A stretch of 64,000 nt of DNA from Virgibacillus sp. 7505 (GTDB lineage Bacteria > Bacillota > Bacilli > Bacillales > Amphibacillaceae): contig NZ_NPBF01000021.1 of NCBI RefSeq assembly GCF_002272135.1, positions 62,001 through 126,000 on the forward strand, in the 5' to 3' direction. The notes beneath the pieces are model-generated. The model saw only the letters and a list, made by a program, of their open reading frames with translations. It made no database searches and was not told the DNA's origin. Within the stretch, counting starts at the first letter, position 1. The number at the start of each line of letters is the position of its first letter. A program made the translations under genes and the position numbers. Positions 41,527 through 54,876 of the stretch are shown piece after piece.

Positions 41527-41742
41527 ATGTTCAAGAAATTCATCCGTAAAATACAGGAATCCGCCGGTGGGAGCAGCCATCGCCGCGGGAGAAGATATGA
41601 TTCCAGCGGCCATCGAGGACGTCGCTATGACTCTAGTGGTTATCGAGGACGCCGTGGCTCTAGCGGCAGCAGCGGCTACGGTCGCAACCGTTATGGCGGC
41701 AGCAGCCGGTACAAGCGCCGTGGATATGGAAGCAGCAGTTAA
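41527..41742 (+). CDS. Small basic RGG-like low-complexity protein
   Basis: A 71-residue protein, helical only in the first 12 residues (FKKFIRKIQES), then almost entirely R, G, S and Y with imperfect repeats (HRRGRRYDSSG, HRGRRYDSSG, YRGRRGSSG). AGGGAGGG ribosome site 7 nt before the ATG makes it credible over the longer overlapping frame starting at 41504. Such RGG/RYS segments bind nucleic acids or phase-separate in other systems; here no function is known. It is convergent with the kinase gene, the two ends overlapping by 4 nt. Confidence 0.7.
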   Translation: MFKKFIRKIQESAGGSSHRRGRRYDSSGHRGRRYDSSGYRGRRGSSGSSGYGRNRYGGSSRYKRRGYGSSS

Positions 41743-41757
41743 TCTGCTGCTTCTTTT
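41729..41757. terminator. Terminator at the convergent ends of the RGG-like and kinase genes
   Basis: Stem AAGCAGCAG / CTGCTGCTT around TTAAT, followed by CTTTTGCTTTT. It lies over the stop codons of both genes. Confidence 0.75.
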
Positions 41758-42527
41758 GCTTTTCTCAAGGAATCAATCGCTTCAAACACAGAAGGGAAAG
41801 GTTCCTTGATGCCTAATAATCTTTCGAGCGCATGCTTGCATGCGGGTGACAAAGTGAGCTCTTCCGTCCAAGGGAGGGCTTTTTTAGTTGTTTTTTCAAA
41901 TGTGGTGTACAAAAGATAAAGCAGGATGTCACCTAAGTCAAACAGATCCTGTTCCAGACGACTCTGCTCCTCAGAATTCCTTGTACTTCTGAATTGTTTC
42001 GCTAGTCCAAAGTCGATGAGATAAGCATGTCCACCGGCAAGCATGACATTCGGTATTCGGATATCACCATGGTAGATACGATGTGTATGCAGGTGGTCTA
42101 CAACTTGAGCTATATCGATTGTCACTGCAAGTGCTTCTTTTTCGTTATATTGCTTTTTTGTTTCAAAGATATGCTGCTCCAGATTTTCACCAGAAACAAA
42201 ATCCATGACGAAAAAATAACCATTCTCTGTATGAAAAAAGGAGCTGGCAGCCGGAATGGAAGGGTGCTTGAGTTTGCTGAGCAACTCATATTCCTGCTGG
42301 AACATGCGGAAATATTTCTTCCGGCCCTGACGGCTGCGCCGAAGCTGTTTCACTGTACATGTCTTCTGCTGGATGCTATCAACGCACAGATAAGTAGTAC
42401 CATAGCTGCCGGAACCAAGTTTACGGATGACGCGGTATCTCTCGGCGATATACGCTCCTTTTGGATATTTTTTATCGACAAGGTAGCGATGCAATAATCG
42501 AAATGGTCTGAAGACCTGATATAACAT
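41739..42527 (-). CDS. Serine/threonine protein kinase-like protein
   Basis: A 262-residue single-domain protein kinase without membrane anchor. Glycine loop GSGSYGTTY (38-46), putative ATP lysine K60 (CTVKQLR), catalytic loop H153-G-D155-I-R157-x-x-N160 and D172-FG. The HRD arginine is glycine and the usual lysine two after the aspartate is arginine, so activity may be reduced or atypical. Start placed at ATG 42527 with GGGGA upstream. Bacillus has similar orphan kinases (YbdM, YrzF). Confidence 0.88.
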   Translation of the reverse strand: MLYQVFRPFRLLHRYLVDKKYPKGAYIAERYRVIRKLGSGSYGTTYLCVDSIQQKTCTVKQLRRSRQGRKKYFRMFQQEYELLSKLKHPSIPAASSFFHTENGYFFVMDFVSGENLEQHIFETKKQYNEKEALAVTIDIAQVVDHLHTHRIYHGDIRIPNVMLAGGHAYLIDFGLAKQFRSTRNSEEQSRLEQDLFDLGDILLYLLYTTFEKTTKKALPWTEELTLSPACKHALERLLGIKEPFPSVFEAIDSLRKAKEAAD

Positions 42528-42575
42528 GTGAATTCCCCGATCTTTTTTCTTTAAGTATATAGACTTGTCTCCGGG

Positions 42576-42631
42576 TTGCAAAGTATGTTGTCAGAATATA
42601 TAATAATATTAAAGTGATATCACTTTAATAT
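42576..42631 (+). promoter_or_regulatory. Promoter and 26-bp perfect palindrome of the SPFH-RHH operon
   Basis: TTGCAA (42576-42581), 17-nt spacer, TATAAT (42599-42604). From 42606 to 42631 runs a perfect 26-bp palindrome with the core AAAGTGAT/ATCACTTT, placed exactly over the expected transcription start. It has the geometry of a strong repressor operator. The ribbon-helix-helix protein encoded in the same operon is a candidate ligand (inference); a GntR- or PadR-type regulator encoded elsewhere is equally possible. Confidence 0.85.
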
Positions 42632-42652
42632 GAAAATGTAGGAGTGACGTGT

Positions 42653-43492
42653 ATGAAAGAAAAGCAAGCTGCTGCTTTAAATGGTTTCCTCGGGGTGCTG
42701 ATCATCCTTGCTTGTGCGGGTGCGGGCATCTTCAGTTTGACACAGGAGGGTGTCGTTTTAGCAGTCATTCTCTTTCTTGTTGCTGTATTGCTGGTAACCG
42801 GAATCGTGATTGTACCTCCTAATCAAGCCTACGTTGTAACATTTTTCGGTAAGTATATCGGTACAATTCGTGCCAATGGTTTATTCCTGACTATCCCTCT
42901 TACTACGAGACAGCGAATCACTTTGCGTATTCGTAACTTCAACTCCAAGACACTAAAAGTAAACGACATAGAAGGGAATCCAATTGAAATAGCTGCAGTG
43001 ATTGTGTATCGTGTAGTAGATACAGCAAAAGCAGCATTCAATGTAGATGATTACGAAGAATTCGTCGCTATTCAAAGTGAAGCAGCAATCCGTCATATCG
43101 CTTCAAATTATCCCTATGACAATTTCAACGAATCCGGTTATTCTCTGCGTGAGAATGGGGATGAAATTACTGGTAAACTGCAGGCAGAATTGGAAGCGCG
43201 TCTGAATGAAGCAGGCGTGGAGGTGATGGAAGCACGTTTCACGCATCTTGCTTACTCAACAGAAATTGCCCAAGCGATGCTGCAGCGCCAGCAGGCGGCA
43301 GCAATCATTGCTGCCCGCAAAATGATTGTGGAAGGTGCAGTCGGTATGTCGATGGATGCTGTGGAAGCATTGAATGAAGGCGATTTGGAACTGGATCCAG
43401 AGCGCAAGGCGCAGATGGTGAACAATCTGATGGTGGCCATTGTTTCCGATCGCGGGACACAGCCCGTCGTGAACAATGGATCACTATATTAA
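42653..43492 (+). CDS. SPFH/band-7 domain membrane protein
   Basis: A 279-residue protein: two N-terminal helices (about 10-50), then an SPFH domain ([26 protein letters not shown] to about 190) and a coiled region with [20 protein letters not shown], ending in a disordered tail. Start is ATG 42653, 8 nt after AGGAG. Related to slipin/flotillin-like proteins that organise membrane microdomains. Followed after 12 nt by a 54-codon RHH gene, a pair I believe is recurrent in Firmicutes. Confidence 0.9.
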   Translation: MKEKQAAALNGFLGVLIILACAGAGIFSLTQEGVVLAVILFLVAVLLVTGIVIVPPNQAYVVTFFGKYIGTIRANGLFLTIPLTTRQRITLRIRNFNSKTLKVNDIEGNPIEIAAVIVYRVVDTAKAAFNVDDYEEFVAIQSEAAIRHIASNYPYDNFNESGYSLRENGDEITGKLQAELEARLNEAGVEVMEARFTHLAYSTEIAQAMLQRQQAAAIIAARKMIVEGAVGMSMDAVEALNEGDLELDPERKAQMVNNLMVAIVSDRGTQPVVNNGSLY

Positions 43493-43504
43493 AGCAGGGG
43501 TCTT

Positions 43505-43669
43505 ATGGCAAAAAAGAAGAGTTTTCCGTTGCGCATCAACCAGGATATCTATGATATGGTGCAGAAATGGGCAGACGATGATTTTCGCAGTGTGAATGCT
43601 CAAATTGAATATTTACTTCGTGAGCAGCTGAAGCAAGCTGGCAGACTGAAGCCGGAAAAAGAAAAATAG
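43505..43669 (+). CDS. Arc-type ribbon-helix-helix DNA-binding protein
   Basis: A 54-residue gene too short for most gene lists: start ATG 43505 behind AGGGG, stop TAG 43667-43669. Sequence opens AKKKSFPLRINQDIYDMVQKW (strand plus helix A), then SVNAQIEYLLREQLKQAG (helix B), the classical Arc/MetJ fold with a basic end. Ribbon-helix-helix dimers bind palindromes, and a 26-bp palindrome sits at the operon promoter, suggesting autoregulation. An antitoxin role is not supported, as no toxin-like gene is adjacent. Confidence 0.85.
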   Translation: MAKKKSFPLRINQDIYDMVQKWADDDFRSVNAQIEYLLREQLKQAGRLKPEKEK

Positions 43670-43700
43670 AGCAGGAAGCAAAAGGCTTCCTGCTCTTTCT
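43668..43700. terminator. Bidirectional terminator between the SPFH-RHH operon and the ilv-leu cluster
   Basis: Twelve-base-pair perfect stem AGAGCAGGAAGC / GCTTCCTGCTCT; T-rich on both outer sides (TTTCT plus-ward, ATTTTTC minus-ward). It ends the ilv-leu operon. Confidence 0.9.
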
Positions 43701-44641
43701 TATGCCATGCTGTTGGCGGGGAGATGCATAGTAAGTGCGTGCAGCTCAGACAGCTTATGAAGATCGAAGTTCCCACCGCTGATGACGATTCCGCAATGTT
43801 CGGAACGTATACTTTGATGATGGCGCATCAGTCCTGCAAAGCCAGCGGCGCCGGCACCTTCAGCAAGCGTCTTATGCCTTTCTAGCAGCTGTAAGACACC
43901 AGCAGCGATATCACGCTCTGAAACAGTGATAATATCATCCACATATTGCTGTATCAGCGGCAATGTCACCTTGCCAGGCTCATTGACAGCAATCCCTTCC
44001 GCAATTGTGGTGCAAGGGAGGGATGGTATCAAATGTTTGTGGAACGCATGGTAGGTTGCGCACACAGCTTCTGTTTGCACACCGATGATGCGAATAGAAG
44101 GCTTGATCTGTTTGGCAGCAAAAGCGATACCGCTTATCAGGCCGCCTCCTCCTACCGGAACGATGAGCGTGTCGAGTTCAGGCTGATCGGCCAGCATTTC
44201 TACGGCAATCGTGCCCTGTCCAGCGATAATATCGATGTCATCGAAAGGATGGATGAAAGTACCTCCAGAATGCTGCTGTTCCTTTTGGGCAGCAAATAGT
44301 GCCTCCTGGAAAGTTTCACCGGCTAACTCAACCGTTGCACCATAGCTTTTAGTTGCTTCTACTTTCGGCTTCGGAGTATGGATTGGCATATAGATTTTAG
44401 CTGGAATTGCGCGTTTTGCTGCTGCAAGAGCGACACCTTGTGCGTGGTTGCCAGCAGAAGCAGCAAGAACACCGCGCTTTGCGTCGTCTTCACTCATGCT
44501 GCCAATTTTAAAAATGGCCCCGCGTGCTTTAAAGGCACCTGTCTTCTGCTGGTTCTCCATCTTCAGATATACGTTCCTGCCCATCATTTTGTCCAATGAA
44601 GTGGATGTCCTGATTGGCGTGTGATGTACCAAATCCTTCAA
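43700..44641 (-). CDS. ilvA: Threonine dehydratase without ACT domain
   Basis: A PLP-dependent threonine ammonia-lyase making 2-oxobutanoate for isoleucine synthesis: PLP lysine in [20 protein letters not shown], the PLP phosphate loop [11 protein letters not shown] and SGGNFD near the end. The regulatory ACT domain of classical IlvA is missing, so isoleucine feedback should be absent. The only standard start in this frame is TTG 44641, which lacks a ribosome site and removes the first helix. An upstream in-frame ATT (44687-44689), 9 nt after AAAGGAG, would restore it (329 residues). Last gene of the ilv-leu cluster. Confidence 0.9.
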   Translation of the reverse strand: MKDLVHHTPIRTSTSLDKMMGRNVYLKMENQQKTGAFKARGAIFKIGSMSEDDAKRGVLAASAGNHAQGVALAAAKRAIPAKIYMPIHTPKPKVEATKSYGATVELAGETFQEALFAAQKEQQHSGGTFIHPFDDIDIIAGQGTIAVEMLADQPELDTLIVPVGGGGLISGIAFAAKQIKPSIRIIGVQTEAVCATYHAFHKHLIPSLPCTTIAEGIAVNEPGKVTLPLIQQYVDDIITVSERDIAAGVLQLLERHKTLAEGAGAAGFAGLMRHHQSIRSEHCGIVISGGNFDLHKLSELHALTMHLPANSMA

Positions 44642-44703
44642 ATAAGCTGTTGCTGCTTGTATCTTTTTCTGACTTAAGCAATCCCCAATGCCTTCACACT
44701 CCT

Positions 44704-45285
44704 TTAATGTGTTTGTTCAAATTGTGTTATCTGATCAGCATAACTTAACGTAATGCCGATCTCGTCTAGTCCATTTAAAAGCATATGTTTATTATAGGCA
44801 GGAATGTCAAAGCCTGCCTCAAAACCTAGCTTATCATATACTTTCTGTTTTTCCAGGTCTATTGTCAGTGTATAAGCATTCTTTTCTGCCTGATCGAGCA
44901 AATAGTCTACTTGTTCCTCGGGAAGACGGATAGCAAGTATCCCGTTTTTAGTTGTATTGTTGTAGAAGATATCGGCAAAACTCGGCGCAATGATCACCTT
45001 GAAACCATAGTCCAAAAGAGCCCAAGGAGCATGCTCGCGTGACGAGCCGCAGCCAAAGTTGTCACCGCCGACCAAAACAGATGCACCTTCATATTTCGGC
45101 TGATTCAAGGAGAAGTCTGTGCGCGGCTTGTCATTTTCATCGAAACGCCAGTTATAAAAGAGAAATTGCCCGAAACCTGCTCGTTCAATGCGCTTTAAAA
45201 ATTGCTTTGGTATGATCTGGTCAGTGTCGACGTTACGTTTTGGCAACGGGTAGACAAGACCATTATGCGTTTTGATAGGTTCCAT
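44704..45285 (-). CDS. leuD: 3-isopropylmalate dehydratase small subunit
   Basis: A 193-residue LeuD: NVDTDQIIPKQFLKRI near the N-terminus, GDNFGCGSSREHAPWAL and APSFADIFYNN, the swivelling domain signatures. With LeuC it isomerises 2- to 3-isopropylmalate. Starts 12 nt after leuC, AGGAGG ribosome site; full length. Confidence 0.97.
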   Translation of the reverse strand: MEPIKTHNGLVYPLPKRNVDTDQIIPKQFLKRIERAGFGQFLFYNWRFDENDKPRTDFSLNQPKYEGASVLVGGDNFGCGSSREHAPWALLDYGFKVIIAPSFADIFYNNTTKNGILAIRLPEEQVDYLLDQAEKNAYTLTIDLEKQKVYDKLGFEAGFDIPAYNKHMLLNGLDEIGITLSYADQITQFEQTH

Positions 45286-45297
45286 TTTCTATCCTCC

Positions 45298-46713
45298 TTA
45301 CACAGTTGGTGCGACTACCTGTCGGACATCGACAAATCGCCCCTCGATTGCTGCCGCCGCAGCCATTTCCGGGCTGGCCAAATGCGTGCGGGCTCCAGCA
45401 CCTTGACGCCCCTCGAAATTTCGATTCGACGTAGAAGCACAGCGTTCGCCTGCGGGCACTACATCTTCATTCATTGCCAGGCACATACTGCAGCCAGCAT
45501 CACGCCACTCGAATCCTGCATCTTGGAAAATTTGGTCCAAGCCCTCTTGTTCTGCCTGCATCTTGACTGTGAAAGAGCCGGGAACGACCATCGCACGGAC
45601 AGAAGGGTGGACCTTCCTTCCTTTGACGACACTTGCTGCTTTACGCAGGTCTGTAATCCGCGAATTCGTACAGGAGCCGATGAATACATGCTGGATCTCA
45701 ATGGAAGTCAGCTGTTGGTTTGCCTCCAAGCCCATATAAGCAAGGGCCTGTTCGACAGAAGCTCTTTCATCCCTATCCTCGATAAGTGCCGGGTCTGGTA
45801 CGCTTGCAGATATCGGCAGACACATACCAGGGTTTGTTCCCCATGTGACCTGCGGTTCTATTTCTGATGCATCCAAATATACGGTATGGTCATAAACAGC
45901 GCCATCGTCAGTAGCAAGGTTTCTCCACTCAGAGACAGCAGCATCAAAATCAGAACTTTCGGGTGCATATCTTCTGCCGCGCAAATATTCGAACGTCGTC
46001 TCATCCGGGCTGATCAGACCGGCTCTTGCACCAGCTTCTATGGACATGTTACAAACGGTCATCCGTTCCTCCATTGATAATTCTTGGATAGCTTTGCCGG
46101 TATATTCCAGCACATAGCCGGTTCCGAATTTGACACCGAATTTACCAATGATGGCCAGGATCAAGTCCTTCGCAGTCACGCCAGTTCCTAATGATCCTTC
46201 AATATGCACATTAAGCGTCTTTGGTTTGTTTTGCCAAAGTGTCTGAGTAGCAAGCACATGTTCTACCTCACTCGTACCAATTCCGAATGCCAGAGCACCG
46301 AATGCACCGTGGGTGGAAGTATGACTGTCGCCGCATACTATTGTTTTACCAGGCTGCGTCAAACCAAGCTGCGGGCCAATGACATGCACGATACCTTGAT
46401 CAGGATGGTCAATGTCAGCTAGGCGGATTCCAAATTCGGCACAATTCGTACGCAGCGTTTCCATTTGTTTTCGTGCAACTTCATCACGAATCAGCGGACG
46501 GTGGATTGTCGGTACATTGTGATCAACTGTTGCATAGGTGCGTTCTGGCTGCCGTACTTTGCGACCTGCCAGGCGCAGACCTTCAAAAGCCTGCGGAGAT
46601 GTTACCTCGTGCACAAGGTGCAAATCAATATACAAAAGATCCGGCTTATCCGTTTCCTGTACAACAGTGTGCTTTTCCCAGATTTTTTCGATAATTGTCT
46701 TTGGTTGCTTCAT
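45298..46713 (-). CDS. leuC: 3-isopropylmalate dehydratase large subunit
   Basis: A 471-residue aconitase-family protein. The [4Fe-4S] cysteines are seen in IGSCTNSR (about 350) and in [11 protein letters not shown] (about 408-411). [21 protein letters not shown] is the conserved active-site segment. Partner of LeuD in leucine synthesis; sits 18 nt after leuB. Confidence 0.97.
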   Translation of the reverse strand: MKQPKTIIEKIWEKHTVVQETDKPDLLYIDLHLVHEVTSPQAFEGLRLAGRKVRQPERTYATVDHNVPTIHRPLIRDEVARKQMETLRTNCAEFGIRLADIDHPDQGIVHVIGPQLGLTQPGKTIVCGDSHTSTHGAFGALAFGIGTSEVEHVLATQTLWQNKPKTLNVHIEGSLGTGVTAKDLILAIIGKFGVKFGTGYVLEYTGKAIQELSMEERMTVCNMSIEAGARAGLISPDETTFEYLRGRRYAPESSDFDAAVSEWRNLATDDGAVYDHTVYLDASEIEPQVTWGTNPGMCLPISASVPDPALIEDRDERASVEQALAYMGLEANQQLTSIEIQHVFIGSCTNSRITDLRKAASVVKGRKVHPSVRAMVVPGSFTVKMQAEQEGLDQIFQDAGFEWRDAGCSMCLAMNEDVVPAGERCASTSNRNFEGRQGAGARTHLASPEMAAAAAIEGRFVDVRQVVAPTV

Positions 46714-46730
46714 TGTTCTCAGGTCCTTTC

Positions 46731-47816
46731 TTAAGAACTCACTTTTGCTGTCGTCAGCTGTTCGATGACAAGAGAGGTCATTTCTTTCGTACCGACGATT
46801 TTCTCTGTATCCACCTGCATATCGGTTGTTCCGTATCCGTTTTGCAGTACATCATCTACAGCTGCTTCCACAGCGTCGGCTTCTCTTTCCATTCCGAATG
46901 AATACCGAAGCAGCATGGCTGCTGAAAGAATTGCTCCAAGCGGATTGGCAATATCCTTGCCGGCTATATCCGGAGCGGAGCCATGCACTGGCTCATACAA
47001 ACCGAGCTGATCCTCACGCAGGCTGGCAGAAGGGAGGAGACCCAGAGACCCGGTAAGCACGGATGCTTCATCGCTCAGGATATCGCCGAATAGGTTCTCG
47101 GTGACAATAACATCGAAATAGGTTGGGTTTGTAATGAGCTTCATAGCAGTAGAATCCACGAGCATATGCTCAACCGTTACTTCTGGATAGTCTTTGCTCT
47201 TTTCATCAACGATTTCACGCCATAGTTTGCTGGATTCGAGTACATTTGCTTTATCGACGGAAGCTAGACGTTTATTACGGAGCATTGCGCTCTGGAAACC
47301 TGTATCGACAATCCGTTCGATTTCGCTTTTTTCATAATGCAAGGTGTCGACAACGATTTGACCATCTTCACGGCGTTCGCTTGGAAGCCCGAAATAAAGT
47401 CCTCCGGTCAGCTCCCTTACAATCAATAAATCGCTGCCTTCAACGATTTCCTGCTTGAGCGGAGAACTAGCAAGCAAGGAAGGAAAGGTTTTGACGGGAC
47501 GCAGATTTGCAAATAGACCCAGGCCCTTGCGCAGCTGGAGCAGCCCTTTTTCGGGCCGCAGATGAGGAGGCTGCTGATCCCATTTTGGTCCTCCTACAGC
47601 ACCTAGTAAAATGGCATCTGATTCTTTACAAGCTTGAAGGGTGTCTGCTGGCAGAGGTTCCCCGAATACATCTATGGCTGCACCGCCAATCGTCTTACTT
47701 GTGAAACTGAAGTTGTGGGAAAAGATGTCGGCCACTTGCTGCAGGACGGAAGCCGCAGCTTCTGTTACAGCAGGACCAATTCCATCTCCCGGAAGCAGTA
47801 CGATGTTTTTATGCAT
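46731..47816 (-). CDS. leuB: 3-isopropylmalate dehydrogenase
   Basis: A 361-residue protein with [31 protein letters not shown] and the [25 protein letters not shown] motif that holds metal-binding aspartates. Oxidatively decarboxylates 3-isopropylmalate to 2-oxoisocaproate using NAD+. Start ATG 47816 with GGAGAG 8 nt upstream. Confidence 0.97.
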   Translation of the reverse strand: MHKNIVLLPGDGIGPAVTEAAASVLQQVADIFSHNFSFTSKTIGGAAIDVFGEPLPADTLQACKESDAILLGAVGGPKWDQQPPHLRPEKGLLQLRKGLGLFANLRPVKTFPSLLASSPLKQEIVEGSDLLIVRELTGGLYFGLPSERREDGQIVVDTLHYEKSEIERIVDTGFQSAMLRNKRLASVDKANVLESSKLWREIVDEKSKDYPEVTVEHMLVDSTAMKLITNPTYFDVIVTENLFGDILSDEASVLTGSLGLLPSASLREDQLGLYEPVHGSAPDIAGKDIANPLGAILSAAMLLRYSFGMEREADAVEAAVDDVLQNGYGTTDMQVDTEKIVGTKEMTSLVIEQLTTAKVSS

Positions 47817-47840
47817 AGTTAACACTCTCCAGGTCAGGGT

Positions 47841-50950
<3,110 letters not shown>

Positions 50951-50954
<4 letters not shown>

Positions 50955-52684
50955 CGACTCACTCCAATCATTTCATGCAGTCCTTTTCCTGGTGCAATCA
51001 TCGGGAACACATTCTCCTGACGCAGCACACGACAGTCAATTACAACTGGTTCGTCAGATTGAAGCAGGGAAGGAAGCTCTGCCACTAACTGCTCTTGTGT
51101 TTCCAAGCGGACTCCTTTTATGCTGTAGCTATCAGCCAACTTGATGAAATCCGGCTGGATATCCAGCAGCGACTCGGAATAACGCTCTTGGTAAAAGAAT
51201 TCCTGCCACTGCCTGACCATGCCGAGACTTTGGTTGTTGACTATCAGTATCTTCACCGGCAGTTTTCGCTCTTGCAGGACGGATAGCTCCTGCATGGTCA
51301 TCTGGAATCCGCCATCCCCGACTACGCTGATGACTGTACTGTCGGGACTTGCCAGCTGGGCCCCGATTGCAGCAGGGAAGCCAAATCCCATTGTGCCGAG
51401 TCCGCCAGAGGTCACCCAGCGATTGGGCTGGTCAAAACTGTAATATTGTGCGGCCCACATTTGATGCTGCCCGACATCGGTCGTGACGATGGCATTTCCT
51501 TTCGTTGCTTTATGAACGGCCTGCATGACCAATTGCGGAATGAGATCCTGTGCAGGGTTGTTGAACCATAGCGGATAATCTTCTTTGTACTGCTGCAGAT
51601 GATTTCTCCATGTCTGGATGTCTGGAATATCTGCTTCTGCTTTTTGAAGTTCTTCCAGTGCAGCCTTGGCATCAGACACGACAGGAATGCTGGTAGGTAT
51701 GATTTTCCCGATTTCTGCCGGATCGATATCGATATGTGCGATTGTTGCTTGCGGGGCAAAATGCGCCAGGTTGCCTGTAAGGCGATCATCGAATCTGGCA
51801 CCTATGTTAATTAGCAAATCGCATTCGTATAGGGCACGGTTGGCTGCGTATGTCCCGTGCATGCCTGCCATACCAAGGAATTCCGGTTCACTGGCTGGAA
51901 AGGCACCTAGTCCAAGCAGGGTAGAGGTGACAGGCAGCTGGAAACGCTTTGCGAATGCTAGGACTTCTTTCGACGCTTTTGCATGCAGGATGCCTGCTCC
52001 TGTCAGCAAAATAGGGCGTTTCGCAGTCGATATGGCATGGATAAGCTTTTTGATTTGATTGTTATTTGGCTTCAATGTCGGTTGATAGCCTGGAAGGTGA
52101 ATAGGTTCCTCAGCAGCAGCTCTTTGGTAAACCTCACCCGAGATGTCCTTTGGAATGTCGATTACTACAGGTCCTGGCCGTCCAGTTGTGGCGATATAAA
52201 ACGCTTCTTTAATAATGCGCGGCATATCTTCCTGCCTTTGGACTTGGTAGTTGTGCTTTGTAATAGGAGTGGTGATTCCCATCACATCTGATTCTTGGAA
52301 AGCATCTGTTCCGATGACACTTCTGCCTACTTGGCCGGTGAATACGACAAGAGGCAGGGAATCCATCATTGCATCGGCAATTCCAGTTATAAGGTTTGTC
52401 GCACCAGGTCCAGAAGTCGCAATCACAACCCCGGGCTTTCCGGAAACACGTGCATATCCTTCTGCGGCATGTATCGCTCCTTGTTCATGTCGAGTCAAGA
52501 TGTGCTGGAACTGAGGTTCTGCGCGATACAAGGCATCATAGATCGGGAGTACAGCTCCCCCTGGATAGCCGAAAATAGTATCAACACCTGCTGCTTGCAG
52601 TGCCTCTACAAATAAATCAGCACCCGTTTTTGGAACTTCGGCAGCAGGATTTCTTTCTTGTACGGCTTGAGCCTTCACCTTCAT
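50951..52684 (-). CDS. ilvB: Acetolactate synthase large (catalytic) subunit
   Basis: A 577-residue ThDP enzyme: catalytic glutamate region [31 protein letters not shown]/central domain, and ThDP-binding [12 protein letters not shown] to [12 protein letters not shown]. Start ATG 52684 behind GGAGGG; the open frame upstream is T-box leader. Condenses pyruvate with pyruvate or 2-oxobutanoate. First gene after the T-box. Confidence 0.97.
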
Positions 52685-52712
52685 GGTTATATCCCTCCAA
52701 TAGATTTTGTTA

Positions 52713-53000
52713 TATAAAAAAAGCCTCTTTTCTCCATTCAAGCAATCTTGCAAGAAATGGGGAAAAAAGACTTTGCTTTTCTCGGTACCACCCAAGTTCA
52801 CAGCTTCCTTACGGTAAACTGCCTCATGGAGCTGCATTTGCCAGCTCCGTTTTGGTAACAGGTGCTGTACACCTGGCTCAGCCTACTGTAATTCAGCTTC
52901 GCGCTCAGGGAAGAGAGATGACGGATTATATTGCCAGGCTTCCAGCGTCCCTGGCTCTCTGTGAATATAATGCTTCCGTCTCTATGGTCCCGTCTTCGGT
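52713..53000 (-). promoter_or_regulatory. T-box riboswitch (probably leucine) with terminator upstream of ilvB
   Basis: On the minus strand a long stem I region is followed by the T-box word GAACTTGGGTGGTACCGAG (52781-52798), which belongs to the antiterminator that pairs with the uncharged tRNA acceptor end. The terminator stem is about 52716-52765 with a T-run at 52713-52722. In the stem I region ATCTCTCTTCCC contains a CTC triplet at a plausible specifier position, which would mean tRNA-Leu as in B. subtilis ilv-leu; I cannot fold it to be sure. It fills the 320-bp gap between ilvD and ilvB. Confidence 0.9.
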
Positions 53001-53004
53001 TTGA

Positions 53005-54672
53005 TTATATTTTCATGACCCCGCCAGTGTTAGCTGAGGTTACGAGCTTTGCATATTTTGCTAAGTAACCAGATTTGATTTTAGGTTCGGGCTGTTTCCA
53101 ATTCTGTCGGCGTGTCTCCAGTACATCTTCATCCACAAGTAATTCAATGCTGCGTGCTTCCAGATCGATCAAAATTGGATCACCATTCTCAACAAATGCT
53201 ATTGGTCCGCCTTCAGCTGCCTCCGGAGAGATATGACCGGCAGAAATGCCTCGGGTCGCACCTGAGAAACGGCCATCTGTTATCAAAGCGACTTCTTTAG
53301 CTAAACCGCGTCCCGCAATAGCAGAAGTAGGGGAGAGCATCTCGGGCATCCCTGGTCCGCCTTTGGGTCCTTCATAACGGATGACGACGACATGTCCTGC
53401 CTGCACGGTTCCGTTCGTGATGCCTTCCTGTGCCTCATCCTGTGAGTCAAAAACAATTGCCTCACCGAGGAATTTCTTGATGGAAGGATCAACAGCTCCG
53501 ACTTTTATGACACTGCCGTCGGGTGCAAGGTTACCGTACAGAATACTTAAACCTCCAACTGGACTGTAGGGATTATCCAATGGACGAATAACCTCTTTAT
53601 TTAAGATCTCGTAGTCTTCCACATTCTCAGCTATTGTCTTACCAGTGATGGTAATACGCTCCTTATGAAGAAGGCCATCGATCTTGCATAACTCGTTGAT
53701 GATTGCACTGACTCCTCCGGCTAGGTGGACGTCATGCATGGAATAATCTGAAGCTGGACTGATTTTGGAAAGGTAAGGAACCTTCTCCGCAATTTTATTT
53801 ATGTCTGCCAGATCATAATCAATGCCGGCTTCATGGGCGATGGCGATTGTATGAAGAACTGTATTCGTTGAACCGCCCATAGCCATATCCAAAGCAAACG
53901 CATTATCAAAGGTTTCCTTTGTCATAATGTCCCGCGGACGGATATCCTCTTTAACAAGCCGGATCAGGTGTCTGGCAGCTTCATAGATCAGTTCATGCCG
54001 TTCGTCGGATGTGGCTAGCAGTGTTCCGTTTCCGGGAACTGTCATGCCGAGCATCTCCATTAAGCTGTTCATAGAGTTTGCTGTGAACATACCGGAGCAG
54101 GATCCGCAAGTCGGACAAGCAAGCTGCTCGATTGTTGCTAATTCCTGTTCGGTCATCGTACCGTTTTGCACGGCACCTACACCTTCGAACATGGACACGA
54201 GATTCAATGGTTTCCCTTCTGGACTTACACCAGCTTCCATTGGACCTCCCGAAACAAAGACAGAAGGGACATTCGTCCTTGCCGATGCCATCAGCATACC
54301 CGGTGTGATTTTATCGCAATTCGGTATATAGAAGACGCCGTCGAACCAATGCGCCTGTATAACTGTTTCTGCACTGTCTGCAATGATTTCCCTGCTCGGC
54401 AAGCTGTAACGCATTCCGATATGGCCCATTGCGATGCCGTCATCTACACCAATCGTATTGAATTCGAAGGGGATACCGCCTGCTTGGCGAATTGCGTCCT
54501 TTACTACTTCGGCGAATTTGTTTAGATGCATGTGTCCTGGAATGATATCGATGTAAGAGTTGCAAACACCGATGAACGGTTTTCCTAAGTCAGACGTTTT
54601 AACACCGGTCGCATGCAGCAAACTGCGGTGCGGAGCGCGGTCAATCCCTGTTTTGATCATGTCACTACGCAT
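53005..54672 (-). CDS. ilvD: Dihydroxy-acid dehydratase
   Basis: A 555-residue IlvD with [48 protein letters not shown] (Fe-S cysteine region) and the GRFSGATRG-like [20 protein letters not shown]. Third common step of branched-chain synthesis. Start ATG 54672 behind GGGAGGTG; upstream in-frame ATGs have no ribosome site. It precedes the T-box, so its expression does not need antitermination. Confidence 0.96.
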   Translation of the reverse strand: MRSDMIKTGIDRAPHRSLLHATGVKTSDLGKPFIGVCNSYIDIIPGHMHLNKFAEVVKDAIRQAGGIPFEFNTIGVDDGIAMGHIGMRYSLPSREIIADSAETVIQAHWFDGVFYIPNCDKITPGMLMASARTNVPSVFVSGGPMEAGVSPEGKPLNLVSMFEGVGAVQNGTMTEQELATIEQLACPTCGSCSGMFTANSMNSLMEMLGMTVPGNGTLLATSDERHELIYEAARHLIRLVKEDIRPRDIMTKETFDNAFALDMAMGGSTNTVLHTIAIAHEAGIDYDLADINKIAEKVPYLSKISPASDYSMHDVHLAGGVSAIINELCKIDGLLHKERITITGKTIAENVEDYEILNKEVIRPLDNPYSPVGGLSILYGNLAPDGSVIKVGAVDPSIKKFLGEAIVFDSQDEAQEGITNGTVQAGHVVVIRYEGPKGGPGMPEMLSPTSAIAGRGLAKEVALITDGRFSGATRGISAGHISPEAAEGGPIAFVENGDPILIDLEARSIELLVDEDVLETRRQNWKQPEPKIKSGYLAKYAKLVTSANTGGVMKI

Positions 54673-54747
54673 AGGATCAAAACACCTCCCAGTTGCAAAA
54701 GTTCTTTTTCTCTTTACATATTGGATGCTCATAAATTGATTGAATTG

Positions 54748-54876
54748 AATAATTTGAAAATTCATTTATTTGATTAATTGTCAGTTATCATAACGCCTAA
54801 CACAAGCTAGGTCAACAGCTTATTGGATAAATTTTCAGATTCTTTAAATCATTCAAACTACTTGTAAGCGCTACCA
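54748..54876 (-). promoter_or_regulatory. ilvD promoter with cre-like and CodY-like sites
   Basis: On the minus strand: TTGACC (54810-54815), 17-nt spacer, TATGAT (54787-54792). A cre-like TGTAAGCGCTACCA (54863-54876) is centred about 90 nt upstream of the expected start, the same distance from which CcpA activates ilvB in B. subtilis. Two sequences match the CodY consensus AATTTTCWGAAAATT at 12 of 15 positions: 54748-54762 (just downstream of the start) and 54830-54844 (upstream). From 54877 to 55086 nothing else stands out. Confidence 0.72.

Noticed and set aside
41504-41809. Alternative 101-codon frame (alanine/valine-rich) overlapping the RGG-like gene
   Set aside because: No ribosome site before its start, and it runs through the terminator; the 41527 frame has AGGGAGGG at proper distance.
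43505-43669. RHH protein as antitoxin of a toxin-antitoxin pair
   Set aside because: The neighbour is an SPFH membrane protein, not a toxin; no RelE, MazF, HicA or similar gene is adjacent.
45202-45867. 221-codon plus-strand frame over leuD/leuC
   Set aside because: Antisense to two highly conserved genes, cysteine- and arginine-rich nonsense composition, no ribosome site.
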